From positions 1 through 64,000 of the forward strand of contig NZ_KB907719.1 of assembly GCF_000382165.1 (NCBI RefSeq): a stretch of 64,000 nt of DNA. Direction: 5' to 3'. Of the stretch, positions 54,991 through 64,000 are shown one piece after another (the first letter of the stretch is position 1; each line of letters begins with the position of its first letter). Position numbers and translations under genes: made by a program. The notes beneath the pieces were generated by a model. It saw only the letters and a list, made by a program, of their open reading frames with translations. It did not search any database and was not told the origin of the DNA. Source of the stretch: Arsukibacterium perlucidum DSM 18276. GTDB lineage: Bacteria > Pseudomonadota > Gammaproteobacteria > Enterobacterales > Alteromonadaceae.

Positions 54991-55827
54991 TTAATTTAAC
55001 GCCCAGTTATGCCAAACCGGCGTAACATCATCAGTTAAATATAGATTTTTTCCAAGATCATTCCAGCTGGTTTGCTGATGAAAGTCTGAACCTACCGACG
55101 CCGTTAAGCCATGTAACTGGCAAAGCGCCCACAGCTCACGCTTTTGCACCGGGGTTTGCTGTGGTGAAATAATTTCCATCGCATCGCCACCGGCTGCTGC
55201 AAACTGTTCGGCCAGTCGTTTTACCCACTTGGTGGTCAGCTGGTATTTTAACGGATGGGCCAATACGGCAACGCCGCCGGCATCATGGATCCATTGTACC
55301 GCATCGGCCATGTCCACCCAGTTACTGGGTACATAACCGGTTTTGCCGCGTCCCAGATATTTCTTAAACACATCATTCATCGAACTGGCTTTGCCAATAT
55401 TAAGCAGATGGCGGGCAAAATGGGTACGGGTAATCGCCGCGCCATTGGCCAGTGCCAGTACCGCCGGCATTACATCCGGAATTTGGCTTTTTGCCAGGCG
55501 CCTGGCCATTTCTTCCGCCCGCTCCAGTCGCTGCTGCTGCTGCGAAGCGAGGCGCGCCAATAGCTGCGGGCAGTCCGGCTTAATATTCAGCCCTACAATA
55601 TGAATTTCCAGCTGCTGCCAACGGGTAGAAATTTCCACGCCATTAATCAGCCGTAATGCCAGTTGCTGCTGGTCAATCGCCTGCCGGGCGGCGGCTAAAC
55701 CAGCTACCGTATCATGATCAGTAATCGCCAGCGCATCTACGCCGCGCTCAACTGCGCGCGCGACCAGTTCAGCGGGCGACAGCACGCCGTCAGAGCACAG
55801 GGTATGGCTGTGTAAATCAAATTTCAT
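54991..55827 (-). CDS. rnm: PHP-domain 5'-3' exoribonuclease RnaAM (YciV)
   Basis: This protein of about 278 aa has the PHP metal-binding motifs FDLHSHTLCSDG, ITDHDT, IHIVGLNI, ITRTHFARHL and SVGSDFHQ. In E. coli this enzyme (Rnm/YciV) trims 5' ends of rRNA and digests short RNAs. ATG 55827 is preferred over GTG 55833 because GAGGTG stands just before it. Adjacent trpL-trpE is conserved synteny. Confidence 0.88.
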   Translation of the reverse strand: MKFDLHSHTLCSDGVLSPAELVARAVERGVDALAITDHDTVAGLAAARQAIDQQQLALRLINGVEISTRWQQLEIHIVGLNIKPDCPQLLARLASQQQQRLERAEEMARRLAKSQIPDVMPAVLALANGAAITRTHFARHLLNIGKASSMNDVFKKYLGRGKTGYVPSNWVDMADAVQWIHDAGGVAVLAHPLKYQLTTKWVKRLAEQFAAAGGDAMEIISPQQTPVQKRELWALCQLHGLTASVGSDFHQQTSWNDLGKNLYLTDDVTPVWHNWALN

Positions 55828-55956
55828 TAACACCTCAGTATAAGGTGGTTATTGTCGCACAGGGCAGCCATTTGGCAAAGCATCGCTATTGCTTCCCGTT
55901 TGAACCAAAGCTGGCTATCAACCGTATTCCCTGCAAATCTATCCTGAGGTGTAACT

Positions 55957-56136
55957 ATGTTTGGCTTTCTGAAACCCAACCCGGCAAAAAAATTACGTAA
56001 GGCTTACGACAGCAAGCTGGAACAAGCAATGCACGCCCAGCGCAATGGCGATATGCGCTTATATGCTGATTTAACCGAGCAAAGTGAACAAATCTGGCAG
56101 CAACTGACCGAGCTGGAAAAAGCTGACAGCAAGTAA
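55957..56136 (+). CDS. DUF6435 small protein (59 aa)
   Basis: The protein begins MFGFLKPNPAKKLRKAYDSK and continues EQAMHAQRNGDMRLYADLTEQSEQIWQQL, a helical, charged small protein. The pattern matches DUF6435. GAGGTG stands 6 bases before the ATG. It sits between rnm (divergent) and the trp promoter. Function is unknown. Confidence 0.75.
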   Translation: MFGFLKPNPAKKLRKAYDSKLEQAMHAQRNGDMRLYADLTEQSEQIWQQLTELEKADSK

Positions 56137-56226
56137 AGCGGGCTGGCTAACGCCAAATATAGCCAACTAAGTAAGGCCATCTGGCCGCTTATACGCTTTT
56201 ATTTCTGTGTTATAACAAAACAGCAC

Positions 56227-56255
56227 TTGACGCGCGCCACATTTCGCGGTTTTAT
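56227..56255 (+). promoter_or_regulatory. Candidate trp operon promoter
   Basis: TTGACG (56227-56232) and TTTTAT (56250-56255) are separated by 17 bases. Five and four of six bases match the consensus. No clear TrpR operator was recognised. Confidence 0.5.
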
Positions 56256-56292
56256 GTGGCAACTTTATTGTAATAACCAGTGATTAAACCCA

Positions 56293-56358
56293 ATGCAATT
56301 TACAACCGCTTTCAACCTGACTAACTGGTGGTGGCACATACCCAACGGGCGTGTGTAG
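56293..56358 (+). CDS. trpL: trp operon leader peptide
   Basis: A 21-codon ORF reads MQFTTAFNLTNWWWHIPNGRV with three consecutive Trp codons (TGG x3) and then TAG. It lies directly before the attenuator terminator and trpE. Ribosome stalling at the Trp codons would favour the antiterminator and allow trp expression, as in E. coli. Confidence 0.9.
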   Translation: MQFTTAFNLTNWWWHIPNGRV

Positions 56359-56415
56359 GCGTTGTATTAGCTTTAATTACCTAAGCCCGTTTCCTGATAA
56401 GAAGCGGGTTTTTTT
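56344..56415 (+). promoter_or_regulatory. trp attenuator
   Basis: The terminator stem is CCCGTTTC (56386-56393) with GAAGCGGG (56401-56408), 8 bp with one G-U pair, followed by T7. The alternative antiterminator pairs AACGGGC (56344-56350) with GCCCGTT (56385-56391). An early hairpin pairs CACA/TGTG and CCC/GGG around 56335-56355. This is the three-state layout of transcription attenuation. Confidence 0.85.
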
Positions 56416-56434
56416 ATTTTAAGAGAATAACATT

Positions 56435-58030
56435 ATGATTTTTAGTCATATTACTGACCAGCAAGGCGAAGTCGCCAGTATTACCATGCCGGCGCCCTAT
56501 CATGCTGATGCGCTGGCCACCTTTGCCAGCTTAAGTGCCGACAGTGATAGCGCTGTGCTGCTTGAGTCTGCCGAAATAGACAGCAAAGACAACCTGAAAA
56601 GCCTGATGCTGATTGACGCTGCGCTGCGCATTGAATGTAATGGTATGCAGGTAGCAATTAGCGCACTTAGTCAGAACGGCAGCACCCTACTGCCTTTTCT
56701 GGCAGAAAAACTGGCAGACGTTGCCACGGTCACGCGGGCTGATAACAGCCTTAGCATCAGTTTCAGCCAGCCCGATCCCTTGCTGGATGAAGTAAGCCGC
56801 TTAATGCAGCCTAATCCATTTGCTGTACTGCGGGTTATTCAGCATCAGCTAACCAGCCACAGCCAGCAAAGCGCCGAGCAGAACAACGAAGCTGACTTTG
56901 CCATTATGCTGGCCGGGGTAATTGGTTATGACATGGTAGCCAACGTTGAACAGTTACCAGCGGTGGGCAATGGTAACAACCAGTGCCCCGATTATCTGTT
57001 TTACCTGGCGGAAACCCTATTGGTGCTTGATCATCAGCGAGCGCAAAGCCAGCTGATTGGTAATGTATTTTGTGGTGAACAGGCGCCTGCCACCTATTTT
57101 GTCATTGGTAAACGCTTAGAGCAGCTTAAACAGCGGCTGGCTGAACCTGCACCTTTAGCAACCGGCAAGCCAGGTGATGACAGCCAGCTGCAGGTAGATA
57201 TCAGTGATGCTGATTTCAGCCGCCAGGTGGACGCATTAAAGGAGCATATTGTCAGCGGCGATGTGTTTCAGGTAGTGCCATCCCGCTGTTTTAGCTTGCC
57301 CTGCCCTAACCCGTTGGCAGCCTACGCCAAATTAAAACAGCTGAACCCCAGCCCTTATATGTTCTATGTAAAAGATCCCGCCTTTCAACTGTTTGGTGCC
57401 TCACCCGAGTCGGCGCTGAAATTTAGCGCCAGTAACCGTCAGGTAGAAATTTACCCGATTGCCGGCACCCGGCGCCGCGGTTTTAAAGCCGATGGCAGTA
57501 TTGATCGCGATTTAGACAGCCGGATTGAGCTGGAGCTACGCCAGGACGACAAAGAAAAAGCCGAGCATTTAATGCTGGTCGATTTAGCCCGCAACGACGT
57601 TGCCCGAATTAGCGTGCCAGGCAGCCGCTATGTCAAAGAGTTGCTGAAGGTAGACCGCTACTCCTATGTGATGCATCTGGTGTCGCGGGTGATCGGTACC
57701 TTAAAGCCGGAACTTGATGCACTGCACGCCTATCAGGCCTGTATGAATATGGGCACCTTAGTCGGCGCGCCCAAGGTAAAAGCGGCTGAGCTGATCCGCA
57801 AAGTAGAACAGCAGCGCCGCGGCAGTTATGGCGGTGCCGTCGGTTATTTAACTGGCAATGGCGATTTTGACAGCTGCATTGTGATCCGCTCAGCCTATGT
57901 TGCCAATAATACTGCCTACATTCAGGCCGGCGCCGGGGTGGTGTTTGATTCAGTGGCGGAACTGGAAACCGAAGAAACCCGCAATAAAGCCCAAGCCGTG
58001 ATCAGCGCCATTATGGCGGCAGGCCATTAA
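56435..58030 (+). CDS. trpE: Anthranilate synthase component I
   Basis: This 531-aa enzyme converts chorismate to anthranilate with ammonia from TrpG. The N-terminal LLESAEID (residues 42-49) is the tryptophan feedback site. The chorismate domain has FQVVPSRCFSLP, PSPYMFYV, GASPESALK, PIAGTRRRG and the C-terminal QAGAGVVFDSV. Length is normal. It is the first structural gene after the attenuator. Confidence 0.95.
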   Translation: MIFSHITDQQGEVASITMPAPYHADALATFASLSADSDSAVLLESAEIDSKDNLKSLMLIDAALRIECNGMQVAISALSQNGSTLLPFLAEKLADVATVTRADNSLSISFSQPDPLLDEVSRLMQPNPFAVLRVIQHQLTSHSQQSAEQNNEADFAIMLAGVIGYDMVANVEQLPAVGNGNNQCPDYLFYLAETLLVLDHQRAQSQLIGNVFCGEQAPATYFVIGKRLEQLKQRLAEPAPLATGKPGDDSQLQVDISDADFSRQVDALKEHIVSGDVFQVVPSRCFSLPCPNPLAAYAKLKQLNPSPYMFYVKDPAFQLFGASPESALKFSASNRQVEIYPIAGTRRRGFKADGSIDRDLDSRIELELRQDDKEKAEHLMLVDLARNDVARISVPGSRYVKELLKVDRYSYVMHLVSRVIGTLKPELDALHAYQACMNMGTLVGAPKVKAAELIRKVEQQRRGSYGGAVGYLTGNGDFDSCIVIRSAYVANNTAYIQAGAGVVFDSVAELETEETRNKAQAVISAIMAAGH

Positions 58031-58068
58031 CCGCCCAGACAGGAATATCGCAGGAGCATTACAGCATC

Positions 58069-58659
58069 ATGACCACTCTGTATTTACTAGATAATATCGA
58101 CTCCTTTACCTACAACCTGGTGGATGAGTTTGCCCAGCTGGGTTTTGAGATCAAGCTGTACCGCAATACGGTGCCGGCCAGTTATATCTTCGCCAAAATG
58201 CAGCAGGAAGCAGGCCCGGTGTTGCTGGTGCTGTCTCCAGGCCCGGGTGCCCCGGCGGACGCAGGTTGCATGCCGGCATTGTTAAAATTAGTAGCAGGCC
58301 AGTATCCGGTGCTGGGCATTTGCCTGGGCCATCAGGCCATCACCGAACATTATGGCGGCATTGTTGGTCGTGCCGGCGAGACAGTACATGGTAAAACAGC
58401 CAGTATTGCCGTGGCGCCGCATCCGGTCTTTGCCGGTTTGCCAAATCCGTTTTCCGTTGCCCGCTATCACTCACTGATGGCAACAGAACTACCGAATGCC
58501 CTGACCTGTATTGGTACAGACCGCCATATCCCAATGGCAATTATTCATGAACAACAACGCATGCTGGGCTTTCAATTTCATCCTGAGTCTATCCTGACCA
58601 CCTTAGGTAAGCCCTTGTTGCAGCAAAGTATTAGCTATTTATTAAGGAGCAATGCATGA
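58069..58659 (+). CDS. trpG: Anthranilate synthase component II (glutamine amidotransferase)
   Basis: This 196-aa class I amidotransferase supplies ammonia to TrpE. The nucleophile Cys is in LGICLGHQAI, and the His-Glu of the triad is in FQFHPESIL. It is separate from TrpD, unlike the E. coli fusion. The stop overlaps trpD by 4 bases. Confidence 0.95.
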   Translation: MTTLYLLDNIDSFTYNLVDEFAQLGFEIKLYRNTVPASYIFAKMQQEAGPVLLVLSPGPGAPADAGCMPALLKLVAGQYPVLGICLGHQAITEHYGGIVGRAGETVHGKTASIAVAPHPVFAGLPNPFSVARYHSLMATELPNALTCIGTDRHIPMAIIHEQQRMLGFQFHPESILTTLGKPLLQQSISYLLRSNA

Positions 58660-59690
58660 CAAGCACTGAATTAACCGAACAGTTGCAAAAGCAGGTGCAG
58701 CAGGTGCTGGCAGGCAAACCGTTAACTCAGAGCCAGAGTGAAAACTTTTTCAGCGCAGTGGTTAACGGCGACGTAGAGCCGGTATTACTCACGGCCTTAC
58801 TGGTGGCCCTGAAAATGCGTGGCGAAACTGCGGCAGAAATTGCAGGCGCTGCCAAAGCTCTGCGTCAGGCGGCACTGCCGTTTCCTGAAACCATTGCCGG
58901 CAGCATTGATTGCTGCGGCACCGGTGGCGATGGCAGCAATACCATTAATATTTCAACTACTGCCGCCATTGTCGGCGCCAGTATGGGCCTGCCGGTTATT
59001 AAACACGGCAACCGCAGTGTCTCTTCCAGTTCAGGCTCAGCTGATTTGCTGGAGCAACTGGGGGTGAACATTCAACAAGCGCCGGCGCAGGCCCTGAAAA
59101 CCCTGCAAGCCAGTAACTGTAGCTTTTTATTCGCACCGCAGTACCATGCCGGCATTAAACATGCGATGCCGGTGCGCCAGGCGTTAAAAAGCCGCACGCT
59201 GTTTAACTTACTGGGGCCGCTGGTTAACCCGGCCGCACCTGATTTTCAGTTGTTAGGGGTGTATGATCCGGCGCTGTGCCGGGTAATGGCTGAAGCTCTG
59301 CAGCAACTAGGTACCAAAGCAGCCTGGGTAGTGCATGGCAGTGGCTGTGACGAAATAGCGCTGCATGGTAATACCTATGTTTGCCAGTTGAAAGACGGCC
59401 AGATAACCGAGTTTACCCTAAGCCCGGAAGATTTTGGCTTAAACGTGCAGCCACTTAGCAGCCTGGCAGGCGGCACGCCGGCAGAAAATGCCGCCGCCGC
59501 GCTGGCAATTCTCTCTGGCAGCGGCCAAAACGCCCATAACCAGGCAGTGGCGATGAATGTGGCTGCTATGTTGAAAATTGCCGGCCTTGGTGACAGCCTG
59601 GCGATCAATACCCGGGCCGTGTTGGAATGTCTGGCTAGTGGTAACGCGATGCAAACCCTGCAAAAATTTAAGGAAATGAGCCATGGCTGA
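58656..59690 (+). CDS. trpD: Anthranilate phosphoribosyltransferase
   Basis: This 344-aa enzyme transfers phosphoribose from PRPP to anthranilate. The PRPP/Mg site is CGTGGDGSNTINISTTAA, with KHGNRSVSSSSGSADLLEQLG and the conserved FAPQYHAGIKHA. It overlaps trpG by 4 bases and trpCF by 8 bases. Confidence 0.95.
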   Translation: MTSTELTEQLQKQVQQVLAGKPLTQSQSENFFSAVVNGDVEPVLLTALLVALKMRGETAAEIAGAAKALRQAALPFPETIAGSIDCCGTGGDGSNTINISTTAAIVGASMGLPVIKHGNRSVSSSSGSADLLEQLGVNIQQAPAQALKTLQASNCSFLFAPQYHAGIKHAMPVRQALKSRTLFNLLGPLVNPAAPDFQLLGVYDPALCRVMAEALQQLGTKAAWVVHGSGCDEIALHGNTYVCQLKDGQITEFTLSPEDFGLNVQPLSSLAGGTPAENAAAALAILSGSGQNAHNQAVAMNVAAMLKIAGLGDSLAINTRAVLECLASGNAMQTLQKFKEMSHG

Positions 59691-61203
59691 GCATTTAAGC
59701 GACGAGCTGTTAAACAACGAACAGCTCAGCAGCGAGCAACTAAATAACGAGCAACTGACCGGCGTACTGGCAAAAATTATTCAGCACAAAACAGCGGAAG
59801 TAGCGGGCCTGAAGCAGGCAAAACCACTGCAGCAGTTTATTAATCAGCTAACCCCAAGCACTAATGATTTTCTGGCTGCCCTGCAACAGCCCGGCAGCCG
59901 TTTTATTCTGGAGTGCAAAAAGGCTTCACCGTCGAAAGGCGTGATCAGAGCGCAATTCGATTTAACCGCGATAAACGAGGTATATAGCCAATATGCCGAC
60001 TGCATTTCGGTGCTGACCGATGAGCAGTTTTTTCAGGGTAGCTATCAGAATCTGGCGACGATGCGTCAACTCAGCGACAAGCCATTACTGCACAAAGACT
60101 TTATTATCGACCCTTATCAGATTTATCTGGGGCGGCTGCATGGTGCCGATGCGGTGCTGCTGATGTTATCGGTGTTAAGCGATGACGCCTACCTGCCCCT
60201 GGCTGCTTTAGCTGCGACGCTTAATATGACGGTGCTGACTGAAGTAAGCAATGAAACAGAAACCCGCCGGGCCGTTAAGCTTGGTGCTGAACTTATTGGC
60301 ATTAATAACCGCAACCTGCGCGATCTGAGTACCGATTTAAATACCAGCTTTGTGTTGTCTGAACTGATCCCAGATGGGGTTACCGTGGTATCAGAGTCTG
60401 GCATTTACACTAATCAGCAAGTGCGGCAGTTACAGCCAGTAGCCGATGCGTTTCTGGTTGGCAGCTCGCTGATGGCTCAGGATGATTTAGCCGCAGCCGC
60501 CCGTAAATTAATTGTTGGCGAACATAAAGTGTGTGGCTTAACCCGGCCACAGGATGTCAGCGCCGCCTGGCAAGCCGGCGCTTATTATGGCGGACTCATT
60601 TTTGCGCCGGCATCAAAACGTTGTATCAGCATGGCACAGGCAAAACAGCTGGTGGCCGCGGCGCCGCTTAACTTTGTTGGTGTGTTTGTCGATGCACCGC
60701 TTAGCGATATAGCAGACGCAGCCAAAACTCTACAATTAAGTGCCGTCCAGCTGCATGGCAATGAAACCGATGACGATATTCGTGCACTGCGCGCTGTACT
60801 GCCGGTAGGTTGCCAGATCTGGAAAGCTTACCGCATCGCAGACACGCTGCCACAATTTACCGAACTGGCAGACCGGTTATTGCTGGATGCCTACCACCCC
60901 GGCACCCATGGTGGCAGCGGCGAGACATTTAACTGGCAACTATTGCAGCAACCACTGGCTAAGCTGAGCCAATTGCCCATTATGCTGGCAGGCGGGCTTA
61001 GCCCCGACAATGTAAACGAAGCCCTTACCCTGCCGGTTGCAGGGTTAGATATGAATTCAGGCCTGGAAAGCGCACCCGGCATTAAAGACAGCACAAAAAT
61101 TCATGCGGCTTTTGCCAGGATCAGGGCGTTTCAGTACCGGAGCGCCGGTGCTTCTGAGCAAAAAAAGCAAACAGAGCAGACAACACAGAGAGCAGTATTA
61201 TGA
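59683..61203 (+). CDS. trpCF: Bifunctional IGP synthase / PRA isomerase
   Basis: This 506-aa fusion has an N-terminal TrpC ([38 protein letters not shown]) and a C-terminal TrpF ([40 protein letters not shown]). It carries out two successive steps. The first 25 residues contain three near repeats of [10 protein letters not shown] that look like expanded DNA units before the normal TrpC start. The C-terminal end beyond about residue 480 is an extra Gln/Lys/Thr tail. Confidence 0.93.
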   Translation: MAEHLSDELLNNEQLSSEQLNNEQLTGVLAKIIQHKTAEVAGLKQAKPLQQFINQLTPSTNDFLAALQQPGSRFILECKKASPSKGVIRAQFDLTAINEVYSQYADCISVLTDEQFFQGSYQNLATMRQLSDKPLLHKDFIIDPYQIYLGRLHGADAVLLMLSVLSDDAYLPLAALAATLNMTVLTEVSNETETRRAVKLGAELIGINNRNLRDLSTDLNTSFVLSELIPDGVTVVSESGIYTNQQVRQLQPVADAFLVGSSLMAQDDLAAAARKLIVGEHKVCGLTRPQDVSAAWQAGAYYGGLIFAPASKRCISMAQAKQLVAAAPLNFVGVFVDAPLSDIADAAKTLQLSAVQLHGNETDDDIRALRAVLPVGCQIWKAYRIADTLPQFTELADRLLLDAYHPGTHGGSGETFNWQLLQQPLAKLSQLPIMLAGGLSPDNVNEALTLPVAGLDMNSGLESAPGIKDSTKIHAAFARIRAFQYRSAGASEQKKQTEQTTQRAVL

Positions 61204-62414
61204 GCGAGCTTAAACTAAACCCTTATTTTGGCCAGTACGGCGGCATGTTTGTGCCGCAACTGTTAGTGCCCGCGCTAAAACAACTGGAGCAAGCTTTTGT
61301 TGATGCGCTGCAGGATCCGGCCTTTGACGCCGAATTTCAGCAGCTGCTAACCGAGTATGCCGGCCGGCCGACCCCTCTTACCCTGTGCCGTAACTTATCA
61401 CCCAACCCGCTGGTAAAAATATATATGAAGCGGGAAGATTTACTGCATGGCGGCGCCCATAAAACTAATCAGGTTTTGGGCCAGGCCCTGTTAACCAAGC
61501 GGATGGGTAAAACCGAAGTGATAGCCGAAACCGGTGCCGGCCAGCACGGAGTGGCAACGGCCCTGGCCTGTGCTCTGCTCGGCTTAAAATGCCGGATTTA
61601 CATGGGCGCCAAAGATATTGAGCGTCAGCAGCCCAATGTATTCCGGATGAAACTGATGGGTGCCACCGTTATTCCGGTTACTGCCGGCTCAGGTACTTTA
61701 AAGGATGCAGTAAACGAAGCGATGCGCGACTGGTCAGCCAGCTATGCTACCAGCCATTACATGCTGGGCACCGCCGCCGGGCCGCACCCGTTCCCGACCA
61801 TAGTGCGTGAATTTCAGAAAATGATTGGGGAAGAAGCCAAACAGCAAATTCTTAAAGCAGAAGGTAAGTTACCCGATGCGGTAATTGCCTGTGTTGGCGG
61901 TGGCTCCAACGCAATTGGTATTTTTGCTGACTTTATTAAAGAAGAGGGCGTGCGCTTAATCGGGGTTGAACCCGGTGGTAAAGGCATTAACACCCATCAG
62001 CATGGCGCAGCCCTAAGTACCGGCAGCTACGGTATCTTACACGGTGCCTATACCGCCATTATGCAAACCAGCGATGGCCAGATTGAAGAGTCATACTCGG
62101 TTTCTGCCGGCCTGGATTACCCGGCCGTCGGCCCGCAGCATACCCACTTACAACAAACCGGTCGCGCCGAATATGTTGCGGTAAATGACGATGAAGCACT
62201 CGCTGCTTTCCAGCATCTGGCCATGGCTGAGGGAATTATCCCAGCACTGGAAAGTTCACATGCACTGGCACATGCTCTGAAAATGGCTGCCGCTGCCACT
62301 GAGCCGATGGTGTTGCTGGTTAATTTATCCGGTCGCGGCGATAAAGATTTAAGCCATGTCCACAGTATTCTGGCGGAGCAATCTACCAACAAGGCAGCAG
62401 AGGGAGCGCACTAA
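61200..62414 (+). CDS. trpB: Tryptophan synthase beta chain
   Basis: This 404-aa PLP enzyme joins indole and serine. The PLP lysine is in [14 protein letters not shown], and the phosphate-binding loop is [12 protein letters not shown] overlap with trpCF is seen. Confidence 0.96.
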   Translation: MSELKLNPYFGQYGGMFVPQLLVPALKQLEQAFVDALQDPAFDAEFQQLLTEYAGRPTPLTLCRNLSPNPLVKIYMKREDLLHGGAHKTNQVLGQALLTKRMGKTEVIAETGAGQHGVATALACALLGLKCRIYMGAKDIERQQPNVFRMKLMGATVIPVTAGSGTLKDAVNEAMRDWSASYATSHYMLGTAAGPHPFPTIVREFQKMIGEEAKQQILKAEGKLPDAVIACVGGGSNAIGIFADFIKEEGVRLIGVEPGGKGINTHQHGAALSTGSYGILHGAYTAIMQTSDGQIEESYSVSAGLDYPAVGPQHTHLQQTGRAEYVAVNDDEALAAFQHLAMAEGIIPALESSHALAHALKMAAAATEPMVLLVNLSGRGDKDLSHVHSILAEQSTNKAAEGAH

Positions 62415-63215
62415 ATGCAACGTTATCAACAGATGTTTAACCGGCTTGCCGCAGAGCAGCGCGGTGCCTTTGTGCCCTTTGTCACCGTGGGCGATCCGGG
62501 CCCGGAGCTGTCATTTGAGATTATTAAAGCCCTGATAGACGCGGGTGCTGATGCGCTGGAGCTGGGCATTCCGTTCTCTGATCCTATCGCTGACGGCCCG
62601 ACCATTCAGAACGCTAATATCCGGGCGATGGCGGCAGGTGTTACCCCGGCTATCAGCTTTGAAATTATCCGCAAAATACGCCAGTACAACGCCGATATTC
62701 CGATTGGTTTACTGCTGTATTCTAACCTGGTGATGGCCCGTGGTTTAGATAACTTCTACAGCCAGGCCGCGGCGGCCGGCGTTGATTCAGTACTTATCGC
62801 TGATGTACCGCTGCACGAAAGTAAAATGTTCCGCCAGGCGGCAATGGCGCATGATATTGCCCCTATTTTTATTGTGCCACCCAATGTCGATGACGATGAC
62901 TTACGGGCCATTGCATCTTATGGCCGCGGTTACACCTACCTGCTAAGCCGGGCCGGGGTAACCGGTGCAGAAACGCAGGCTGCCATGCCGACTGCTGAGC
63001 TGATTGCCCGGATCAGGGCTTATAATCCGGCACCACCACTACTTGGGTTTGGTATTTCGACACCAGCTCATGTTAAGGATGCTATCGCCAACGGCGCAGC
63101 CGGCGCTATTTGCGGCTCGGCCATTGTTAAAATTCTGGAGCAAAACCTGCAGCAACCTGACAAACTGCTGAGTGAGCTGAAAAGCTTTATTCAGCAAATG
63201 AAAGCGGCAACTTAA
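62415..63215 (+). CDS. trpA: Tryptophan synthase alpha chain
   Basis: This 266-aa TIM-barrel enzyme cleaves indole-3-glycerol phosphate. Motifs: [18 protein letters not shown] with the catalytic Glu and Asp, and [12 protein letters not shown]. The start directly follows the trpB stop. It is the last gene of the operon. Confidence 0.96.
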   Translation: MQRYQQMFNRLAAEQRGAFVPFVTVGDPGPELSFEIIKALIDAGADALELGIPFSDPIADGPTIQNANIRAMAAGVTPAISFEIIRKIRQYNADIPIGLLLYSNLVMARGLDNFYSQAAAAGVDSVLIADVPLHESKMFRQAAMAHDIAPIFIVPPNVDDDDLRAIASYGRGYTYLLSRAGVTGAETQAAMPTAELIARIRAYNPAPPLLGFGISTPAHVKDAIANGAAGAICGSAIVKILEQNLQQPDKLLSELKSFIQQMKAAT

Positions 63216-63222
63216 GTTGCCT

Positions 63223-63250
63223 GCCCCCGTTTAATCATAACGGGGGCTTA
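63223..63250 (+). terminator. Terminator of the trp operon
   Basis: GCCCCCGTT and AACGGGGGC make a 9-bp stem with a 7-base loop, followed by TTATATTT. It starts 7 bases after the trpA stop. Confidence 0.8.
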
Positions 63251-63280
63251 TATTTACTCATCTCACACCTTTGCTGTTAG

Positions 63281-63340
63281 CGTTACACTCTGGTTTTAAG
63301 CGTTACACTCTGGTTTTAAGCGTTACACTTTGGTTTTAAG
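63281..63340. repeat. Tandem repeat, 3 x 20 bp
   Basis: There are three back-to-back 20-bp units starting CGTTACACTC; the third differs by one base (C to T). They end 50 bases before the slyD start. A -10-like TATACT lies at 63352-63357, so the third unit overlaps where a -35 would fall. Confidence 0.9.
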
Positions 63341-63390
63341 CGGCGGTTGGTTATACTGCGCGCTACTTTTCTTTTGGCAAGAACCTTATT

Positions 63391-63870
63391 ATGAATATCA
63401 GCAACAATGCAGTAGTACAGTTTCACTATAGTCTTAGCGACGAAAACGGCGAGCTGGAAAGCTCCAAAGGCAGCACGCCGTTACTTTATATGCATGGCCA
63501 GCAGCAAATGCTGCCTAAGTTAGAAGCCGCACTGGAAGGCAAAACCGCCGGCGATACCCTGGAGCTTACCCTGGCACCGGAAGATGCCTATGGTGAGGTA
63601 CAGACCAATGCAATTCAGGATATTCAGGTAAAATATCTGCACGGTGCCAAAAAATGGAAGCCAGGCATGCAGGCCTGGGTTCAGACTGAAGAAGGCCAGC
63701 GCCAGGTTACCGTGGTTAAAGTAGGCATGTTTAAAGCGCAGATTGATGTTAACCATCCGCTGGCCGGCAAAACCCTGACCTTTAAGGTCGAGGTATTAAA
63801 CGTCCGCCCAGCCAGCAGCGAAGAAATTGCCCATGGCCATGCCCATGGTGAAGGCGGCCATCAGCATTAA
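63391..63870 (+). CDS. slyD: SlyD-like FKBP-type peptidyl-prolyl isomerase
   Basis: This 159-aa cytoplasmic folding helper has an FKBP domain split by an insert-in-flap domain (VVQFHYSLSDENGELESSKGSTPLLYMHG, APEDAYGE, HPLAGKTLTFKVEVLNV). It ends in a short His-rich tail (HGHAHGEGGHQH) able to bind Ni2+ or Zn2+, shorter than the E. coli SlyD tail. Confidence 0.88.
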   Translation: MNISNNAVVQFHYSLSDENGELESSKGSTPLLYMHGQQQMLPKLEAALEGKTAGDTLELTLAPEDAYGEVQTNAIQDIQVKYLHGAKKWKPGMQAWVQTEEGQRQVTVVKVGMFKAQIDVNHPLAGKTLTFKVEVLNVRPASSEEIAHGHAHGEGGHQH

Positions 63871-63885
63871 CCGGCTGCACTTGGT

Positions 63886-64000
63886 TTAAGGTGTCAACCG
63901 CAACAGTTTACCCTCAGCGCTGTCTGTCAGCAGATAGATGGCGCCATCAGGCCCGCTGCGCACATCACGCAATCTGCTGTTAAGTTCAGTTAACAGCAGT
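63886..64000 (-). CDS. PQQ-dependent sugar dehydrogenase-like protein, C-terminal end
   Basis: The visible frame runs in from the right edge and ends [18 protein letters not shown] and then a short tail with LLRLTP before the stop. This is the last blade of the PQQ-type (aldose sugar dehydrogenase/YliI-like) beta-propeller family. The rest is outside the window. Confidence 0.75.
   Translation of the reverse strand, partial: LLLTELNSRLRDVRSGPDGAIYLLTDSAEGKLLRLTP

Noticed and set aside
63281-63340. CRISPR array
   Set aside because: Three 20-bp units are directly adjacent, without spacers.

Overview
This is a chromosomal window of about 50% GC from a gammaproteobacterium. Gene content suggests the Rheinheimera / Alishewanella / Arsukibacterium group of Alteromonadales-like Chromatiaceae. 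The main evidence is a leader-attenuated trp operon with a trpCF fusion next to yciO and rnm (yciV), an enterobacterial-type yajD, several c-di-GMP signalling proteins, and many small lipoproteins and outer-membrane proteins. The genus is an inference from gene content, since no rRNA is present. No tRNA, rRNA or CRISPR array was seen.

Layout. 1-8.6 kb is patchy: a truncated IS5-family element, two small ORFs, a lipase, a matrixin-like metalloprotease, a GST and yajD. It also holds a decayed potassium channel, a NYN-domain pseudogene with one in-frame stop, an EAL protein and a yajD scrap. 8.7-12.5 kb has a diguanylate cyclase, a DUF1622 protein, the intact NYN paralogue and a TMEM165/GDT1 cation transporter. 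12.5-20 kb is an RND efflux operon with one adaptor lipoprotein and two different permeases. 20-26 kb has a DUF4136 lipoprotein, a candidate minus-strand small RNA, an RluF-like pseudouridine synthase, a small outer-membrane barrel, a lipoprotein cytochrome c, and an ECF sigma / anti-sigma / DUF4097 operon with a decayed fragment of the DUF4097 gene nearby. 26-34.5 kb has two MFS transporters, a MATE transporter, a DUF5610 protein, a YtfL/PaeA-type CBS membrane protein and a TPR-GGDEF protein.

34.5-41.4 kb is an eight-gene, tightly overlapping minus-strand operon for an Mrp/Mbh-like cation/proton antiporter: E, F, G, an MbhD-MnhB fusion, C, then three D-type antiporter subunits. There is no full-length MrpA, and the last D-type subunit lacks the usual TM5 glutamate. 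It is followed by a GAF-GGDEF-EAL protein (41.5-43.3 kb), a GNAT-nitrilase fusion, a PrpE-type acyl-CoA ligase, a MITE-like inverted-repeat element, an NSS transporter, yciI-galE, and a BNR-repeat lipoprotein.

52-55.8 kb is rluB-scpB-scpA-yciO-rnm on the minus strand. 55.9-63.2 kb is a DUF6435 gene followed by the trp operon (trpL with Trp-Trp-Trp, attenuator, trpE, G, D, CF, B, A). The window closes with a 20-bp triple repeat, an SlyD-like FKBP, and the 3' end of a PQQ-dependent sugar dehydrogenase-like gene.

Most of the window is ordinary chromosome. The most unusual items are the Mrp-like operon, the candidate small RNA at 20,983-21,100, and the traces of duplication and decay in the first 11 kb.
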